Shown: piece after piece, positions 47,243 to 57,324 of the stretch
Layout of the letters: each line of letters opens with the position of its first letter
Position numbering within the stretch: position 1 is the first letter of the stretch
Source: Capnocytophaga sp. oral taxon 878
Lineage (GTDB): Bacteria; Bacteroidota; Bacteroidia; Flavobacteriales; Flavobacteriaceae
Direction: 5' to 3'
Assembly (NCBI RefSeq): GCF_002999135.1
Contig: NZ_CP027229.1
Coordinates: forward strand, 930,001-994,000
Length of the DNA: 64,000 bases
The notes under the pieces: generated by a model
What the model was told of the DNA's origin: nothing
Database searches by the model: none
What the model saw: only the letters and a program-made list of their open reading frames with translations
Program-made: the position numbers and the translations under genes

Positions 47243-48478
47243 CTATCCTATCTTTAAATTCTTTAATCGTTCGGCAGCAATTTCCATATCCTTGCTGATT
47301 TTCTCATTGGTGATTTTAGCATAAATCTGGGTAGTTTTGATATTCTTATGTCCCATCATCTTGCTAACACTTTCCAAGGGAACCCCTTCTGTTAAGAACA
47401 GAGTACCAAAGGTATGGCGTGCCCAGTGAAATGAAATGGGTTTTTCACGAATGATGTTACAATCTTTCATCATCTTTCTGATTAAGAGATTGCAATTAGT
47501 GTTGGAGGGTGTAGGAAACAATGCCTCTGTACGAGTCGTACCTTCATATTTTTCAATAATTTTCTCGGCTATATCCAACAGACGTACATTACAGGGCACA
47601 TCAGATTTCTGACGGCGTTTGATAAGCCATTTGTTGCCGTCAAAGAACGATTGTAAGTGGCTTCTTTTAAGTTGTTTGATATCAATATAAGAGAAGCCTG
47701 TAAAGCAACTAAAAACAAATAGGTCTCGTACTAATTCAGCAGAAGCACTCTTAGGGTGATATTGTAAAAGAGTTTCTACTTCCTCTCTAAGCAAATAGCC
47801 TCTATCTTTCTCCTCCATAGAACTTATATAATTCTTAAAAGGATTGCGATAGATAATTCCTTTGTCTATGGCTATTTCTACCATTTTACAAAGGGGCATC
47901 ATATAAACCCATATTGTGTTGTGAGTAAGACTTTTATTAACTCTAAGATAGAAATCAAAATCGTTGATAAAGTCTTCTGTAAGCTCTTTGAAAGAAATAT
48001 CACTTCTGCGGTATTTATACTGGATAAACTCGCTCAAATGAGTATATACATTCTCATATTTGTTAAGAGTGCTGTAACTTCTAACACCTTTTTCTACCAT
48101 CAAGGCAAAGCCTTCTTTGAAATTCTCATAGACTTTTAGCAAGGAATCTTCCATTACTCCTATGCCTAGAAAAGTAGCTTTTAGCTTCTGAGCAGTAACC
48201 ACTCCCTCGTACTTCATCAGTTCCTTGTAATGAGTAATAATACGTGAGCGAATCTCTTCCAGCTTGCGATTAAGTTGGGTAGCTTCTTCTGTTTTACCTG
48301 TTACCCTTCCGTACTTCAAATCCCATTTCTGTGGAAGGATTTCAAGTTTGGTACTAAACTGAGCTACCTGATTGTCAATGGTAATACGCCCCATAATAGC
48401 AACCTTACCGTTCTTCTTTGGGGCATTCTTTTTAAGGCAAAACAATACCTTAAAGGTTGAGCGTTTTACTTTTTTCAT
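47243..48478 (-). CDS. Tyrosine recombinase, CTnDOT-like integrase
   Basis: 411 residues: basic N-terminal arm-binding domain (1-100), core-binding SAM-like domain (105-205), catalytic domain (215-411). Catalytic signature HWARHTFGT near residue 345, GHKNIKTTQIYAK near 376 with the nucleophile Tyr. The first catalytic Arg region reads TGFSYIDIKQL, with Ser in place of Arg, a feature known from the CTnDOT integrase. Codes for site-specific integration or excision of an element, but no other conjugation genes are in the window, so the element is either mostly outside or decayed. Confidence 0.88.
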   Translation of the reverse strand: MKKVKRSTFKVLFCLKKNAPKKNGKVAIMGRITIDNQVAQFSTKLEILPQKWDLKYGRVTGKTEEATQLNRKLEEIRSRIITHYKELMKYEGVVTAQKLKATFLGIGVMEDSLLKVYENFKEGFALMVEKGVRSYSTLNKYENVYTHLSEFIQYKYRRSDISFKELTEDFINDFDFYLRVNKSLTHNTIWVYMMPLCKMVEIAIDKGIIYRNPFKNYISSMEEKDRGYLLREEVETLLQYHPKSASAELVRDLFVFSCFTGFSYIDIKQLKRSHLQSFFDGNKWLIKRRQKSDVPCNVRLLDIAEKIIEKYEGTTRTEALFPTPSNTNCNLLIRKMMKDCNIIREKPISFHWARHTFGTLFLTEGVPLESVSKMMGHKNIKTTQIYAKITNEKISKDMEIAAERLKNLKIG

Positions 48479-48709
48479 ACTCTAATTTTTTAATTTGCGA
48501 AAGTACTTTTTATCAAGTTACTGTACAATATGAAAAAAGGTGTAAAACACTGAAATATAACCTATTAATAAAAAATATTTTTCAGTATGGTAGGTAACGA
48601 TTTAGAAACCTAATTTTGAAAAAACCTATCTAAAACATCTAAGACTCTGTCTTCTCTTATCTTCCTGTCAAAAAATTAATCCTCTTTGTATGAGCTAATT
48701 ACATTATTT

Positions 48710-48740
48710 TTTGTAGTTTTGCTTTTTATTCGTAATTTTG
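48710..48740 (+). promoter_or_regulatory. Promoter of purH
   Basis: TTTG (48710-48713), 19 bases, TAATTTTG (48733-48740). It excludes the long upstream start at 48686. Confidence 0.65.
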
Positions 48741-48772
48741 CCGAAAAATTTAAATTATCATCATTTCAAGAA

Positions 48773-50305
48773 ATGAGTACTTCAAAACAAGCCAAATCAG
48801 CCTTAATTTCTGTTTTTGACAAAACAGGACTAGAACCTATCATTCACCGAATGAAAACTTTGGGTATCACTATCTACTCTACTGGTGGTACTGAGAATTT
48901 TATCAAAAAATTAGGAGTGGAAGTTATTCCGGTAGAAACGATTACTGACTATCCTTCTATTTTTGGTGGTAGAGTAAAGACCTTACACCCTAAGATTTTT
49001 GGTGGTATTTTGAACCGCCAAGACAATGCACAGGATATAACAGAAATGAAGCAATACGGTATTCCGCAAATAGATATTGTGATTGTGGATTTATATCCTT
49101 TTGAAAAAACTGTTGCTAGTGGGGCTCCTGAGCAAGATATTATAGAAAAAATAGATATTGGAGGAATTTCTCTTATTCGTGCAGCTGCTAAAAACTTTAA
49201 AGATGTGCTTTGTGTGGCATCAGTAGACCAGTATGCTGACCTACTTCATATTTTAAACGAACAACACGGTAGTAGTACAGTAGAAGAACGCCGTACTTTT
49301 GCTGCTAAAGCTTTTCAAGTATCATCACACTATGATACAGCTATCTTTAACTATTTTAACCAAGCGGAATCTATTGCTTCATTGGCTATTAATGAGCGTA
49401 ATGGGCAAGTTTTACGTTATGGTGAAAACCCTCACCAGAAAGGCGAGTTCTATGGTGATTTTGAGGCTCTTTTTGACAAATTACACGGTAAAGAGCTATC
49501 ATATAACAACTTACTGGATGTAGATGCAGCAGTGAACCTTATGGCTGAATTTGCTAATGATGACCCTACTTTTGCCATACTGAAACATAACAATGCTTGT
49601 GGAGTAGCCACTAGAAAAACAATACTTGAGGCATATAAAGATGCTCTTGCTGGAGATCCTGTATCGGCTTTTGGTGGTATACTTATTTCTAATACTAAAA
49701 TAGATTCGGCTACAGCAGAAACTATTCATCCTTTATTTTTTGAGGTAATTATTGCACCTTCATACAGCGATGAGGCTTTAAAAATACTAGAACAGAAGAA
49801 AAATAGGATTATTTTAGTACAGAAGAAAGCCCAAATGCCAGCTGTTAGTGTTCGTTCATGCCTAAATGGTTATCTGTTACAAGAAAAAGACTTGAAAACA
49901 GATAGTCTTGCTGATGTGCAATATGTAACATCGGTAAGACCATCGGCTGAAGCGTTAGAAGACCTTTTCTTTGCTTCTAAAATATGTAAGAGCACAAAAT
50001 CAAACACTATTGTATTGGCTAAAAACAAGCAACTTATAGCAAGTGGCACAGGACAAACTAGCCGTGTAGATGCTTTAAAACAAGCTATTGAAAAGGCTAA
50101 AGAATTTCACTTTGACCTAAATGATGCTGTTATGGCAAGTGATGCTTTCTTCCCTTTCCCTGATTGTGTGGAGATTGCTCATAATGAAGGTATCCGCTCG
50201 GTAATACAGCCAGGGGGCTCTATCAAAGACCAAGCTAGCATTGACTATTGTGATGCACACCAAATGGGAATGGTATTCACTGGGGTACGCCACTTTAAAC
50301 ACTAA
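48773..50305 (+). CDS. purH: Bifunctional AICAR transformylase/IMP cyclohydrolase
   Basis: Carries out the last two steps of IMP synthesis. N-terminal IMP cyclohydrolase domain with SALISVFDKTGL near residue 8 and GGRVKTLHPKIFGG near 64. The transformylase part has LRYGENPHQKG near 207 and KHNNACGVA near 268. Start at ATG 48773 (510 aa) because it begins the conserved domain and lies downstream of the promoter; the frame is open to 48686. Followed by mlaE. Confidence 0.96.
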   Translation: MSTSKQAKSALISVFDKTGLEPIIHRMKTLGITIYSTGGTENFIKKLGVEVIPVETITDYPSIFGGRVKTLHPKIFGGILNRQDNAQDITEMKQYGIPQIDIVIVDLYPFEKTVASGAPEQDIIEKIDIGGISLIRAAAKNFKDVLCVASVDQYADLLHILNEQHGSSTVEERRTFAAKAFQVSSHYDTAIFNYFNQAESIASLAINERNGQVLRYGENPHQKGEFYGDFEALFDKLHGKELSYNNLLDVDAAVNLMAEFANDDPTFAILKHNNACGVATRKTILEAYKDALAGDPVSAFGGILISNTKIDSATAETIHPLFFEVIIAPSYSDEALKILEQKKNRIILVQKKAQMPAVSVRSCLNGYLLQEKDLKTDSLADVQYVTSVRPSAEALEDLFFASKICKSTKSNTIVLAKNKQLIASGTGQTSRVDALKQAIEKAKEFHFDLNDAVMASDAFFPFPDCVEIAHNEGIRSVIQPGGSIKDQASIDYCDAHQMGMVFTGVRHFKH

Positions 50306-50325
50306 TTAAACTCTTTTTTGAGCCT

Positions 50326-51063
50326 ATGAAACACGTTGCAGCCGTAGGAGGCTATTTTATAATGCTTTATGACATCTTTCGTAAGCGTACACGATGGTCA
50401 ATAACCAAAGACCTAATTTTGCGTGAGATAGATGACCTTATTTTTGGATCAATAGGTATTGTAGCTTTTATATCCTTTTTTGTAGGGGGGGTAGTAGCTG
50501 TACAAACGGCCTTGAATATTGATAACCCTTTTATACCTAAATACCTGATAGGTTTTGCTACACGCCAATCGATAGTATTGGAGTTTGCTCCTACCTTTAC
50601 AGCTATTATTTTAGCGGGAAAAATAGGGTCGTTTATTACCTCAAGCATAGGGACTATGCGTGTAACTGAACAGATTGATGCTCTTGATATTATGGGGGTA
50701 AACTCGGTGAACTACTTAGTATTTCCAAAAATAGTTGCCTTAATGCTAATGCCTTTTTTAATTGCCTTAGGAATGTATTTAGGTGTATTAGGGGGGTGGG
50801 CATCGGCTGTTATGAGTGGTTATACAACCTCAAGTGAGTTTGTACAAGGAGTTCAGTACGATTTTAAACCTTATAGTATGGTATATGCTTTTACTAAGAC
50901 AGCTGTATTTGCATTTTTCTTAGCTACTATACCTTCTTATCATGGTTATTATATGAAAGGGGGCGCACTAGATGTAGGAAAAGCTAGTACAGTATCGTTT
51001 GTATGGACAAGTATTGTAATTATTCTTGCCAACTCGGTGCTAACACAGTTGTTCTACGCTTAA
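50326..51063 (+). CDS. MlaE-type ABC transporter permease
   Basis: Inner-membrane permease of the MlaE/TtgB-like family (lipid or solvent transport), 245 residues with about five membrane helices. The conserved FFVGGVVAVQTALNI near residue 52, AGKIGSFITSSIGTMRVTEQIDAL near 102, and a C-terminal segment VGKASTVSFVWTSIVIIL are visible. Usually the ATPase gene (MlaF type) follows; here a strong terminator follows instead, so the partner must be elsewhere. Confidence 0.88.
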   Translation: MKHVAAVGGYFIMLYDIFRKRTRWSITKDLILREIDDLIFGSIGIVAFISFFVGGVVAVQTALNIDNPFIPKYLIGFATRQSIVLEFAPTFTAIILAGKIGSFITSSIGTMRVTEQIDALDIMGVNSVNYLVFPKIVALMLMPFLIALGMYLGVLGGWASAVMSGYTTSSEFVQGVQYDFKPYSMVYAFTKTAVFAFFLATIPSYHGYYMKGGALDVGKASTVSFVWTSIVIILANSVLTQLFYA

Positions 51064-51081
51064 TTAGGGAAAGAAGTAAAT

Positions 51082-51122
51082 AAAAAAGCTGACTGAGAAA
51101 TGAATCTCAGTCAGCTTTTTTT
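51082..51122. terminator. Bidirectional terminator after mlaE
   Basis: AAAAAAGCTGACTGAGA and TCTCAGTCAGCTTTTTTT form a perfect long stem, 19 bases beyond the permease stop; serves both the plus-strand mlaE and the minus-strand outer-membrane gene. Confidence 0.95.
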
Positions 51123-51138
51123 ATTTTATTAGTTGGAA

Positions 51139-51975
51139 TTAAAACCTAAATGTTCCACCAATACCTAATACAGTTTCAAAGAAGAAGAAATCATGTTTGG
51201 CCTTATCGGCTATATCATAAGTAGTACGTACATCATACATATTGATGTACCCTCCTTTAAGTTCACCTATGATAAGAAAATACTTGAAGAGAGTGAGATG
51301 TAAACCTGCTTTTGCATTTACTCCTATACCTGCTATGTGAAACTCATCATAACGTTCTTTATTCATTAGTTTAGTGTTAGATCTTGGATAGAGCACTCCA
51401 AAACCAAGTCCTTCAGTAAGATTTACTTGTAATACATCGGTATTACGAATACCTAAAAAACGAGAAACATCATCAACGCGAGCTCCTTCAACTACTACAT
51501 AGTTCAGTCCATCGGTATGTTCAAAAGTAAGGAAGTCTTCAGTAAGAACTTTATCAACATCATTGTAAATACCATCATGAGATGTCCCTGAGTTATTGAT
51601 ATAACCATTCATTTTCACTGTTTGGTTATTTTTCATAATATATTTCATGTGGTCTACTCCAGCTGAAATAGTATAATGGTCAGAAATGTAATACCCTACG
51701 TGACAGTTAGTTTGTGGGATAGTCATACGCAAAGGGTTGATATAGTCGATATGCCAACCTTTAGGACGGTCTATCGCAGCTACATCCTTAATAGTGAAGT
51801 TGTAATTATCACCAGTAAAAGTGATATCAGAGTTAGAGTAGTAACCTCTGTTCCCTCCCCAATAAAAGAAAAACTTCCCTTTGTTATGAGCGGTGTACCG
51901 ATTGGGTGTTGCATCCTGAGCTATAGCCATTAATGAGCTTATTGCCAAGGAAATAGTGATAAAAATCTTTTTCAT
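51139..51975 (-). CDS. Outer-membrane beta-barrel-like protein, 278 aa
   Basis: Signal peptide (residues 1-19, cut near AIA-QD), then alternating hydrophobic/polar strands, and a C-terminal Phe (GIGGTFRF) as expected for an outer-membrane beta barrel. I do not recognise the family. Aromatic strands such as GKFFFYWGGNRGYYSNSDIT near residue 33 suggest a porin-like or adhesin-like barrel; no function can be stated. Its own promoter lies at 52006-52036. Confidence 0.75.
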   Translation of the reverse strand: MKKIFITISLAISSLMAIAQDATPNRYTAHNKGKFFFYWGGNRGYYSNSDITFTGDNYNFTIKDVAAIDRPKGWHIDYINPLRMTIPQTNCHVGYYISDHYTISAGVDHMKYIMKNNQTVKMNGYINNSGTSHDGIYNDVDKVLTEDFLTFEHTDGLNYVVVEGARVDDVSRFLGIRNTDVLQVNLTEGLGFGVLYPRSNTKLMNKERYDEFHIAGIGVNAKAGLHLTLFKYFLIIGELKGGYINMYDVRTTYDIADKAKHDFFFFETVLGIGGTFRF

Positions 51976-52005
51976 TAATGATTTATTTTTTAATTATTAA
52001 GGGCG

Positions 52006-52036
52006 CAAAGGTAGTAATAATTAGCAAATTAGCAAA
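52006..52036 (-). promoter_or_regulatory. Promoter of the outer-membrane protein gene
   Basis: Minus strand: TTTG (52033-52036), 19 bases, TACCTTTG (52006-52013). Confidence 0.75.
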
Positions 52037-52308
52037 TTGGTTATTAGCAATTAACTATTTTATAACAGCTGTTTTTGAATTTAAATACTAATACTGTACA
52101 AGTGTAATTGTTATATTTTCTATTATTTATATGAAGGAAGTCGTTTTTGTTTCAAAAAAATCTATAAAAAGTATAGTTTCTAAATTGATAGTTACGATAG
52201 ATTTCGATTATTTTTGTAGAAAACGCTTGGTAATATAAACACTGCTATTACTTATAACTTCTAAGTATAAAACTCTTTCTATTTCTTGTTAAAATTGTTA
52301 ATTCCTAA

Positions 52309-52338
52309 TTGTTAATTTGTAATTATTTACTACTTTTG
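52309..52338 (+). promoter_or_regulatory. Promoter of the MMPL-like gene
   Basis: TTG (52309-52311), 19 bases, TACTTTTG (52331-52338); the two promoters face away from each other in a 395-base gap that holds nothing else I can identify. Confidence 0.7.
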
Positions 52339-52370
52339 CAACATTAATTCAAAAAAGAAGAATACAGAAG

Positions 52371-54779
52371 ATGTTTAAATGGATAAAAGCTAACTTTTGG
52401 GGTACAATTGCTGGCTTACTTTTGAGAAACCGAATTACTTTTTTACTACTTATAGTAGCTATTACTGGTGGCTTGGCTACCCAATGGAAAAATGTGCATT
52501 TTACCTTCACTGAAGCAAATATGCTGCCCGATGACCATCCTGTAAATATAGAATACAAACACTTCCTTACTAAATTTGGTGAAGAAGGGAACCTTATCTT
52601 AATGGCATTGGATGACCCTAAAATATACACTCCTCAAATACTAAATAAATGGATTGCACTTAGTGATGAACTTAAGCAATACAAACAAATAGATGCAGTT
52701 ATCTCTATCAATAACCTTCCTATTTTGGTGAAAGACACTACTGAGCAACGCTTTATTACCCACAAATTTATTGAAGGAGAAGTAAGAAATCAAGCTCAAG
52801 CTGATAGCCTTAAACAAATACTATCGGGTAAACTACCTTTTTACGAAGGACTTATTTATAACAAGCAAAACCACACCTTGCAAACAGCTGTGTATATGAA
52901 CAAAAAAATTGTAAATACACAAGCTCGGAAGGATTTTATACTGAATGATTTCATTCCTATAATTAATAAGTTTGAAACTGAAACAGGACTAAAAGTCCAT
53001 ACCTCTGGAATGCCTTATATTCGTACGCTAAGTGCTCAAAATATAATGGATGAAATAGGGTTATTCATCTTAGCAGCTTTACTTTCTACCTCGGCTATTT
53101 TCTTTTTCTTTTTCCGTTCCTTTAGGGCTATGTTTATCTCAATAGGTGTAGTATCTATTGCGGTAATGTGGGTATTTGGCTTTTTGGGACTTTTTGGTTA
53201 CGAAATTACTATACTTACAGGGCTTATTCCTCCTTTGGTGATTGTAATTGGGATACCGAACTGTGTATTCCTAATCAATAAATACCAACAAGAAATTAAC
53301 AAGCACGGAAATCAAGCTAAATCACTGATTAGGGTTATACGCAACGTAGGTAATGTTACCCTACTTACTAACCTTACTACAGCTATTGGTTTTGCTACTT
53401 TTATCTTCACAGAAAGCACTTTACTTAAACAGTTTGGGGTGATAGCCTCTATAAATGTGGTTTCTATCTTCTTCATCTCACTGTTGGTGATTCCTATCAT
53501 CTACAGTTATATGCACATACCACAGGAAAAACACCTAAGACACTTGAAGCGTAACTGGATGGGCGGACTTATCAAATTCATTGAGAATACTGTAAAACAC
53601 CATCGTATAGCAGTTTTCTGTACTGCTATTGCATTACTTATAGCAAGCATCATAGGTATTTATCAAATAAAAATTTCGGGTAGCTTAATTGAAGATATGC
53701 CTAAATCGGCAGCTTTTTTTGACGACATTACCTTCTTTGAGAAGAATTATGGAGGTATTATGCCTTTAGAAATTACCATTAACACAAAGCAAAAGAATGG
53801 CGTTACCAAATTAGCTAACTTGAAGCGTATTGATGAACTCTGTACGCATATTGAAGAAATACCTGAAATATCTAAACCTTTATCATTAGTAAATTTAGTA
53901 AAATACGCTAAACAAGCGTATTACAACGGAAATCCGCAGTACTACGCTTTACCGACTACGCAAGAACAGAACTTCATACTTTCATACGTAAAAAACTCTA
54001 AAGGCAATGCTAATATGCTATCTGCTTATGTAGATTCATTAGGACAAACAGCACGTATTACTACCTTTATGAAAGACATAGGCACAGAGAAGATGCAACA
54101 GATAGAAGAAAATATCTATAACAAGGCTCAGAAGCTATTCCCCAGTGATAAATATGAAGTAAAGATTACCGGTAAAGCCTATTTGTTCACTAAAGGTACT
54201 AATTATTTAGCTACCAACCTCATTTGGTCATTAGCTTTGGCTATTTTACTTATTGCAATTATTATGGCTTATATGTTCCGTTCATTCAAGATGATAGTAG
54301 TGTCACTTATACCTAACTTATTACCACTACTTATTACAGCAGGGCTAATGGGGTATTTTGGTATTCCGCTGAAACCTTCAACGATACTTGTATTTAGTAT
54401 AGCTTTTGGTATTTCGGTTGATGATACTATTCATTTCTTGGCTAAGTACCGTATGGAACTAGTAGCACGTAACTGGAAAATAAGCAAATCGGTATATGCT
54501 GCTTTGCGGGAAACAGGTGTAAGTATGTTCTATACCTCTATTGTTCTTTTATGTGGTTTCTCGGTATTCCTATTATCCAGCTTTGGAGGCACGAAAGCAC
54601 TTGGAGGGCTTATATCGGCTACCTTGCTTTTTGCTATGATGACTAACTTATTACTTTTACCAAGCCTATTATTATCATTAGAACGTAGCTTATCTAACAA
54701 AGATACTTTTAAAGAACCTAAACTAACCATTTTCCCTACAGAAGAAGAAACTACTGATAAAGAAAATAAAACTCTATAA
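52371..54779 (+). CDS. MMPL/HAE3-type RND family transporter
   Basis: 802-residue inner-membrane RND-superfamily protein of the MMPL/patched-like type: two repeats of six helices with large periplasmic loops after helices 1 and 7. TM segments near residues 15-35, 215-390 and 620-760; conserved GLIPPLVIVIGIPNCVFLINKY near 285 and FGISVDDTIHFLAKYR near 683. Probably exports lipids or hydrophobic compounds. The gene is alone, without an adaptor, as is usual for this class. The tail after residue 770 is charged and variable. Confidence 0.85.
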   Translation: MFKWIKANFWGTIAGLLLRNRITFLLLIVAITGGLATQWKNVHFTFTEANMLPDDHPVNIEYKHFLTKFGEEGNLILMALDDPKIYTPQILNKWIALSDELKQYKQIDAVISINNLPILVKDTTEQRFITHKFIEGEVRNQAQADSLKQILSGKLPFYEGLIYNKQNHTLQTAVYMNKKIVNTQARKDFILNDFIPIINKFETETGLKVHTSGMPYIRTLSAQNIMDEIGLFILAALLSTSAIFFFFFRSFRAMFISIGVVSIAVMWVFGFLGLFGYEITILTGLIPPLVIVIGIPNCVFLINKYQQEINKHGNQAKSLIRVIRNVGNVTLLTNLTTAIGFATFIFTESTLLKQFGVIASINVVSIFFISLLVIPIIYSYMHIPQEKHLRHLKRNWMGGLIKFIENTVKHHRIAVFCTAIALLIASIIGIYQIKISGSLIEDMPKSAAFFDDITFFEKNYGGIMPLEITINTKQKNGVTKLANLKRIDELCTHIEEIPEISKPLSLVNLVKYAKQAYYNGNPQYYALPTTQEQNFILSYVKNSKGNANMLSAYVDSLGQTARITTFMKDIGTEKMQQIEENIYNKAQKLFPSDKYEVKITGKAYLFTKGTNYLATNLIWSLALAILLIAIIMAYMFRSFKMIVVSLIPNLLPLLITAGLMGYFGIPLKPSTILVFSIAFGISVDDTIHFLAKYRMELVARNWKISKSVYAALRETGVSMFYTSIVLLCGFSVFLLSSFGGTKALGGLISATLLFAMMTNLLLLPSLLLSLERSLSNKDTFKEPKLTIFPTEEETTDKENKTL

Positions 54780-54828
54780 TCACTCTATTCATTAGCAAAT
54801 AATAGACTTTGCTAATAAAATAATCATT

Positions 54829-56103
54829 ATGAAAAACAAAAAACACATTGTAATTGTAGGTGGTGGCTTTGCTGGCCTAGAGCTAGTAAAAGAATTGAAC
54901 CGCTATGGAAAATACCAAATTACACTGGTGGATATGAATAACTATAATTTCTTTCCACCGTTACTATACCAGCTAGCAGCAGGTTTTATGGAGCCTTCGT
55001 CTATTTCATACCCATTTAGGCGTTTGTTCCGTAAGTATAAAAATGCACGTTTTAGAATGGCTACCTTACAAGAAGTAATACCTGCTGAAAACAAGCTCAT
55101 TTTAAGCAATGGAGAATTAGAGTACGACATATTGGTAATGGCTACAGGAGCTGAATCTAATTTTTTTGGTAACAAGAATGTAGAAGAGAAAGCTATGCCT
55201 ATGAAAACTGTAGGTGATGCCCTTATGCTGAGAAACTTAGTATATACGCGCTTAGAGCGTGCTACTCGGACTCAAGATAAAGAATTACGCCGCAAGTTAC
55301 TATCTTTTGCTATTGCAGGTGCAGGGCCTACTGGGGTAGAGTTATCGGGAATATTTGCTGAAATGAAACAGAACATTATGCGCAAAGATTATCCTGAACT
55401 TACTTATGAAGATTTGGGAGATATTTACCTGATAGATGGACAAGAAGCTGTACTAAGCCCTATGAGTAAAAAAACACAAGCTTATACTGAAAAATCTTTG
55501 CTTAAAAAAGGTGTAAAACTCAAATTAGGTGTATTGGTAACTGACTTTGTTAATGATGAGGTACACCTATCGGATGGGACTATACTTGATGCTAGAAACC
55601 TAATATGGGCTGCTGGTATTTCGGCTAAAACTTTTAAAGGTATTGATGACAAACAGCACTTAGGGCGTGGTAGACGTATGAAAACAGATGCTTATAACAA
55701 GACAGAAGGTTTTGATAACATCTACGCTATTGGGGACTCAAGTATTATGACTACTGACCCACATTTTCCTGAAGGACACCCTCAGCTTGCACAGGTAGCT
55801 ATACAACAGGCTAGCAACTTAGGGAAGAATTTCAATAAAGATTTTATAAACCCTACGCCTTTTAGTTATGTAGATAAAGGATCAATGGCAATTATTGGAC
55901 GCAACCAAGCTGTTGCTGATTTGCCTAAAAATATTTTTCTTAAAGGATTTATAGCATGGGCTATATGGGCTTTTGTTCATATTATGTCGTTAGTGAACTT
56001 CCGTAATAAGATGAGAGCTTTGTATAACTGGGTGGGGTATTACATCAGTAAGGACCAGTCATACCGTATGATACTACGCCCTAACGAAAAAGCAAAAGGA
56101 TAA
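54829..56103 (+). CDS. ndh: Type II NADH dehydrogenase
   Basis: Non-proton-pumping NADH:quinone oxidoreductase bound to the inner membrane. Two dinucleotide-binding motifs: FAD-binding IVGGGFAGLELVKEL at residues 8-22 and NADH-binding FAIAGAGPTGVELSGIFAEM near 162. FAD-site motif YAIGDSS near 301. A hydrophobic stretch WAIWAFVHIMSLV near 382 is the membrane contact. Length 424 is typical of the family. Confidence 0.92.
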   Translation: MKNKKHIVIVGGGFAGLELVKELNRYGKYQITLVDMNNYNFFPPLLYQLAAGFMEPSSISYPFRRLFRKYKNARFRMATLQEVIPAENKLILSNGELEYDILVMATGAESNFFGNKNVEEKAMPMKTVGDALMLRNLVYTRLERATRTQDKELRRKLLSFAIAGAGPTGVELSGIFAEMKQNIMRKDYPELTYEDLGDIYLIDGQEAVLSPMSKKTQAYTEKSLLKKGVKLKLGVLVTDFVNDEVHLSDGTILDARNLIWAAGISAKTFKGIDDKQHLGRGRRMKTDAYNKTEGFDNIYAIGDSSIMTTDPHFPEGHPQLAQVAIQQASNLGKNFNKDFINPTPFSYVDKGSMAIIGRNQAVADLPKNIFLKGFIAWAIWAFVHIMSLVNFRNKMRALYNWVGYYISKDQSYRMILRPNEKAKG

Positions 56104-56146
56104 TTATTAACTAGGAGAGAAGAGCCTAAGCCTGAGTAAAAAGATA

Positions 56147-57196
56147 ATGGATATAGCTGCAAAACAATGGAAACAACAACTACAATTTCAGCTGCAAGGT
56201 AAAGACTACGAATCATTAATAACCTTAGCAGGTGATATTCCTATCCTCCCTTTTTACACAGAAGAGAATGTTAAAAGTCCTTATACTATAACAACTACTA
56301 CTGAGGTAGCTGTATCTCTTTTTGTATCGGATAAGGAGCAAACCTTAAAGCGCATTGAGTGGTGGCAAAGCCTCTCGGTGCGCTTTTTTGTACTTACCCT
56401 ACACCCTAATCTGACCAAAGAAACGGTACTTCAATGGCTTCCCTCTTCCCTACCCTACTTATTGGCAGATACCCTTACTGTTGATACTACAAACTATCAA
56501 AATGCAGGAGCCTCTGTAGTACAACAACTGGCTTTTGGGATAGCTAAACTACAAGAAAATAGCCTTACTACAAAACCTATAACACTGAAAGTAGGTATAG
56601 GCAGTACACTTCTTTTGGAGATAGCCAAACTACGTGCCTTACGTAGGCTACTGGCAGAACAAACTCCTGCCCTACCCTTCTACTTGATAGCAGAGATATC
56701 TAACAGAGGGCTATCCTTATTTAAATCTACTTATAATGAACACTATGTACAGTTAGGATATGAGGCAGCTATATTGGGAGGAGCAGACTATTTGCTACCC
56801 AAACAACCTCTTTTTTTCAAGAAGAATAATCTTACTACAGAAAAAGAACAGGTAAACACTATAAGGCAGCTGGCTGCTACCCGTAAGGCAAGTGCTATGA
56901 ATGGAGTGTATGCCATTGAAACCCTTAGCTATGAGCTATATAAAAAAGCCCTCATACTACTGGAACAAGTACAAAAACAAGGAGGCTTAAAAACAATGCT
57001 AAAAAACCGCAACTTACAAAGGCAAATAGCTGAGAAAGCCCAAAAGGAACAAGAACATTTTAACAAACTATATCATAGCTATCTGTTACAAGAGACTTTG
57101 CCAGAGCAATACACTCGTAAAGAGTGGGACTTTTTTCCTTTTGGCAATCATAAAGACCAACTACCCCCGCGCAACCTATGGGAGCCTGAAAAATAA
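56147..57196 (+). CDS. mutA: Methylmalonyl-CoA mutase small subunit-like protein, 349 aa
   Basis: Resembles the non-catalytic small subunit of the mutase: WKQQLQFQLQGKDYE near residue 7, NYQNAGASVVQQLAFGIAKL near 116, LLEIAKLRALRRLL near 153, AAILGGADYLL near 206, and a C-terminal EKAQKEQEHF. It is roughly 100 residues shorter than flavobacterial relatives by my recollection. The large catalytic subunit, which normally follows, is absent here: the next gene is unrelated. It may be a relic or may pair with a mutB elsewhere. Confidence 0.8.
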   Translation: MDIAAKQWKQQLQFQLQGKDYESLITLAGDIPILPFYTEENVKSPYTITTTTEVAVSLFVSDKEQTLKRIEWWQSLSVRFFVLTLHPNLTKETVLQWLPSSLPYLLADTLTVDTTNYQNAGASVVQQLAFGIAKLQENSLTTKPITLKVGIGSTLLLEIAKLRALRRLLAEQTPALPFYLIAEISNRGLSLFKSTYNEHYVQLGYEAAILGGADYLLPKQPLFFKKNNLTTEKEQVNTIRQLAATRKASAMNGVYAIETLSYELYKKALILLEQVQKQGGLKTMLKNRNLQRQIAEKAQKEQEHFNKLYHSYLLQETLPEQYTRKEWDFFPFGNHKDQLPPRNLWEPEK

Positions 57197-57324
57197 AACA
57201 ATATATCAAAGAACGAACTATTGGAAATTCCCGCTGCAAAGGTGAGGTGTTTTGATAAAGTATACAAATAGTTGTTCCGTAGTGAAACATAGTTGTTAAA
57301 CTATTTATTGCTAAACTCCTCATT

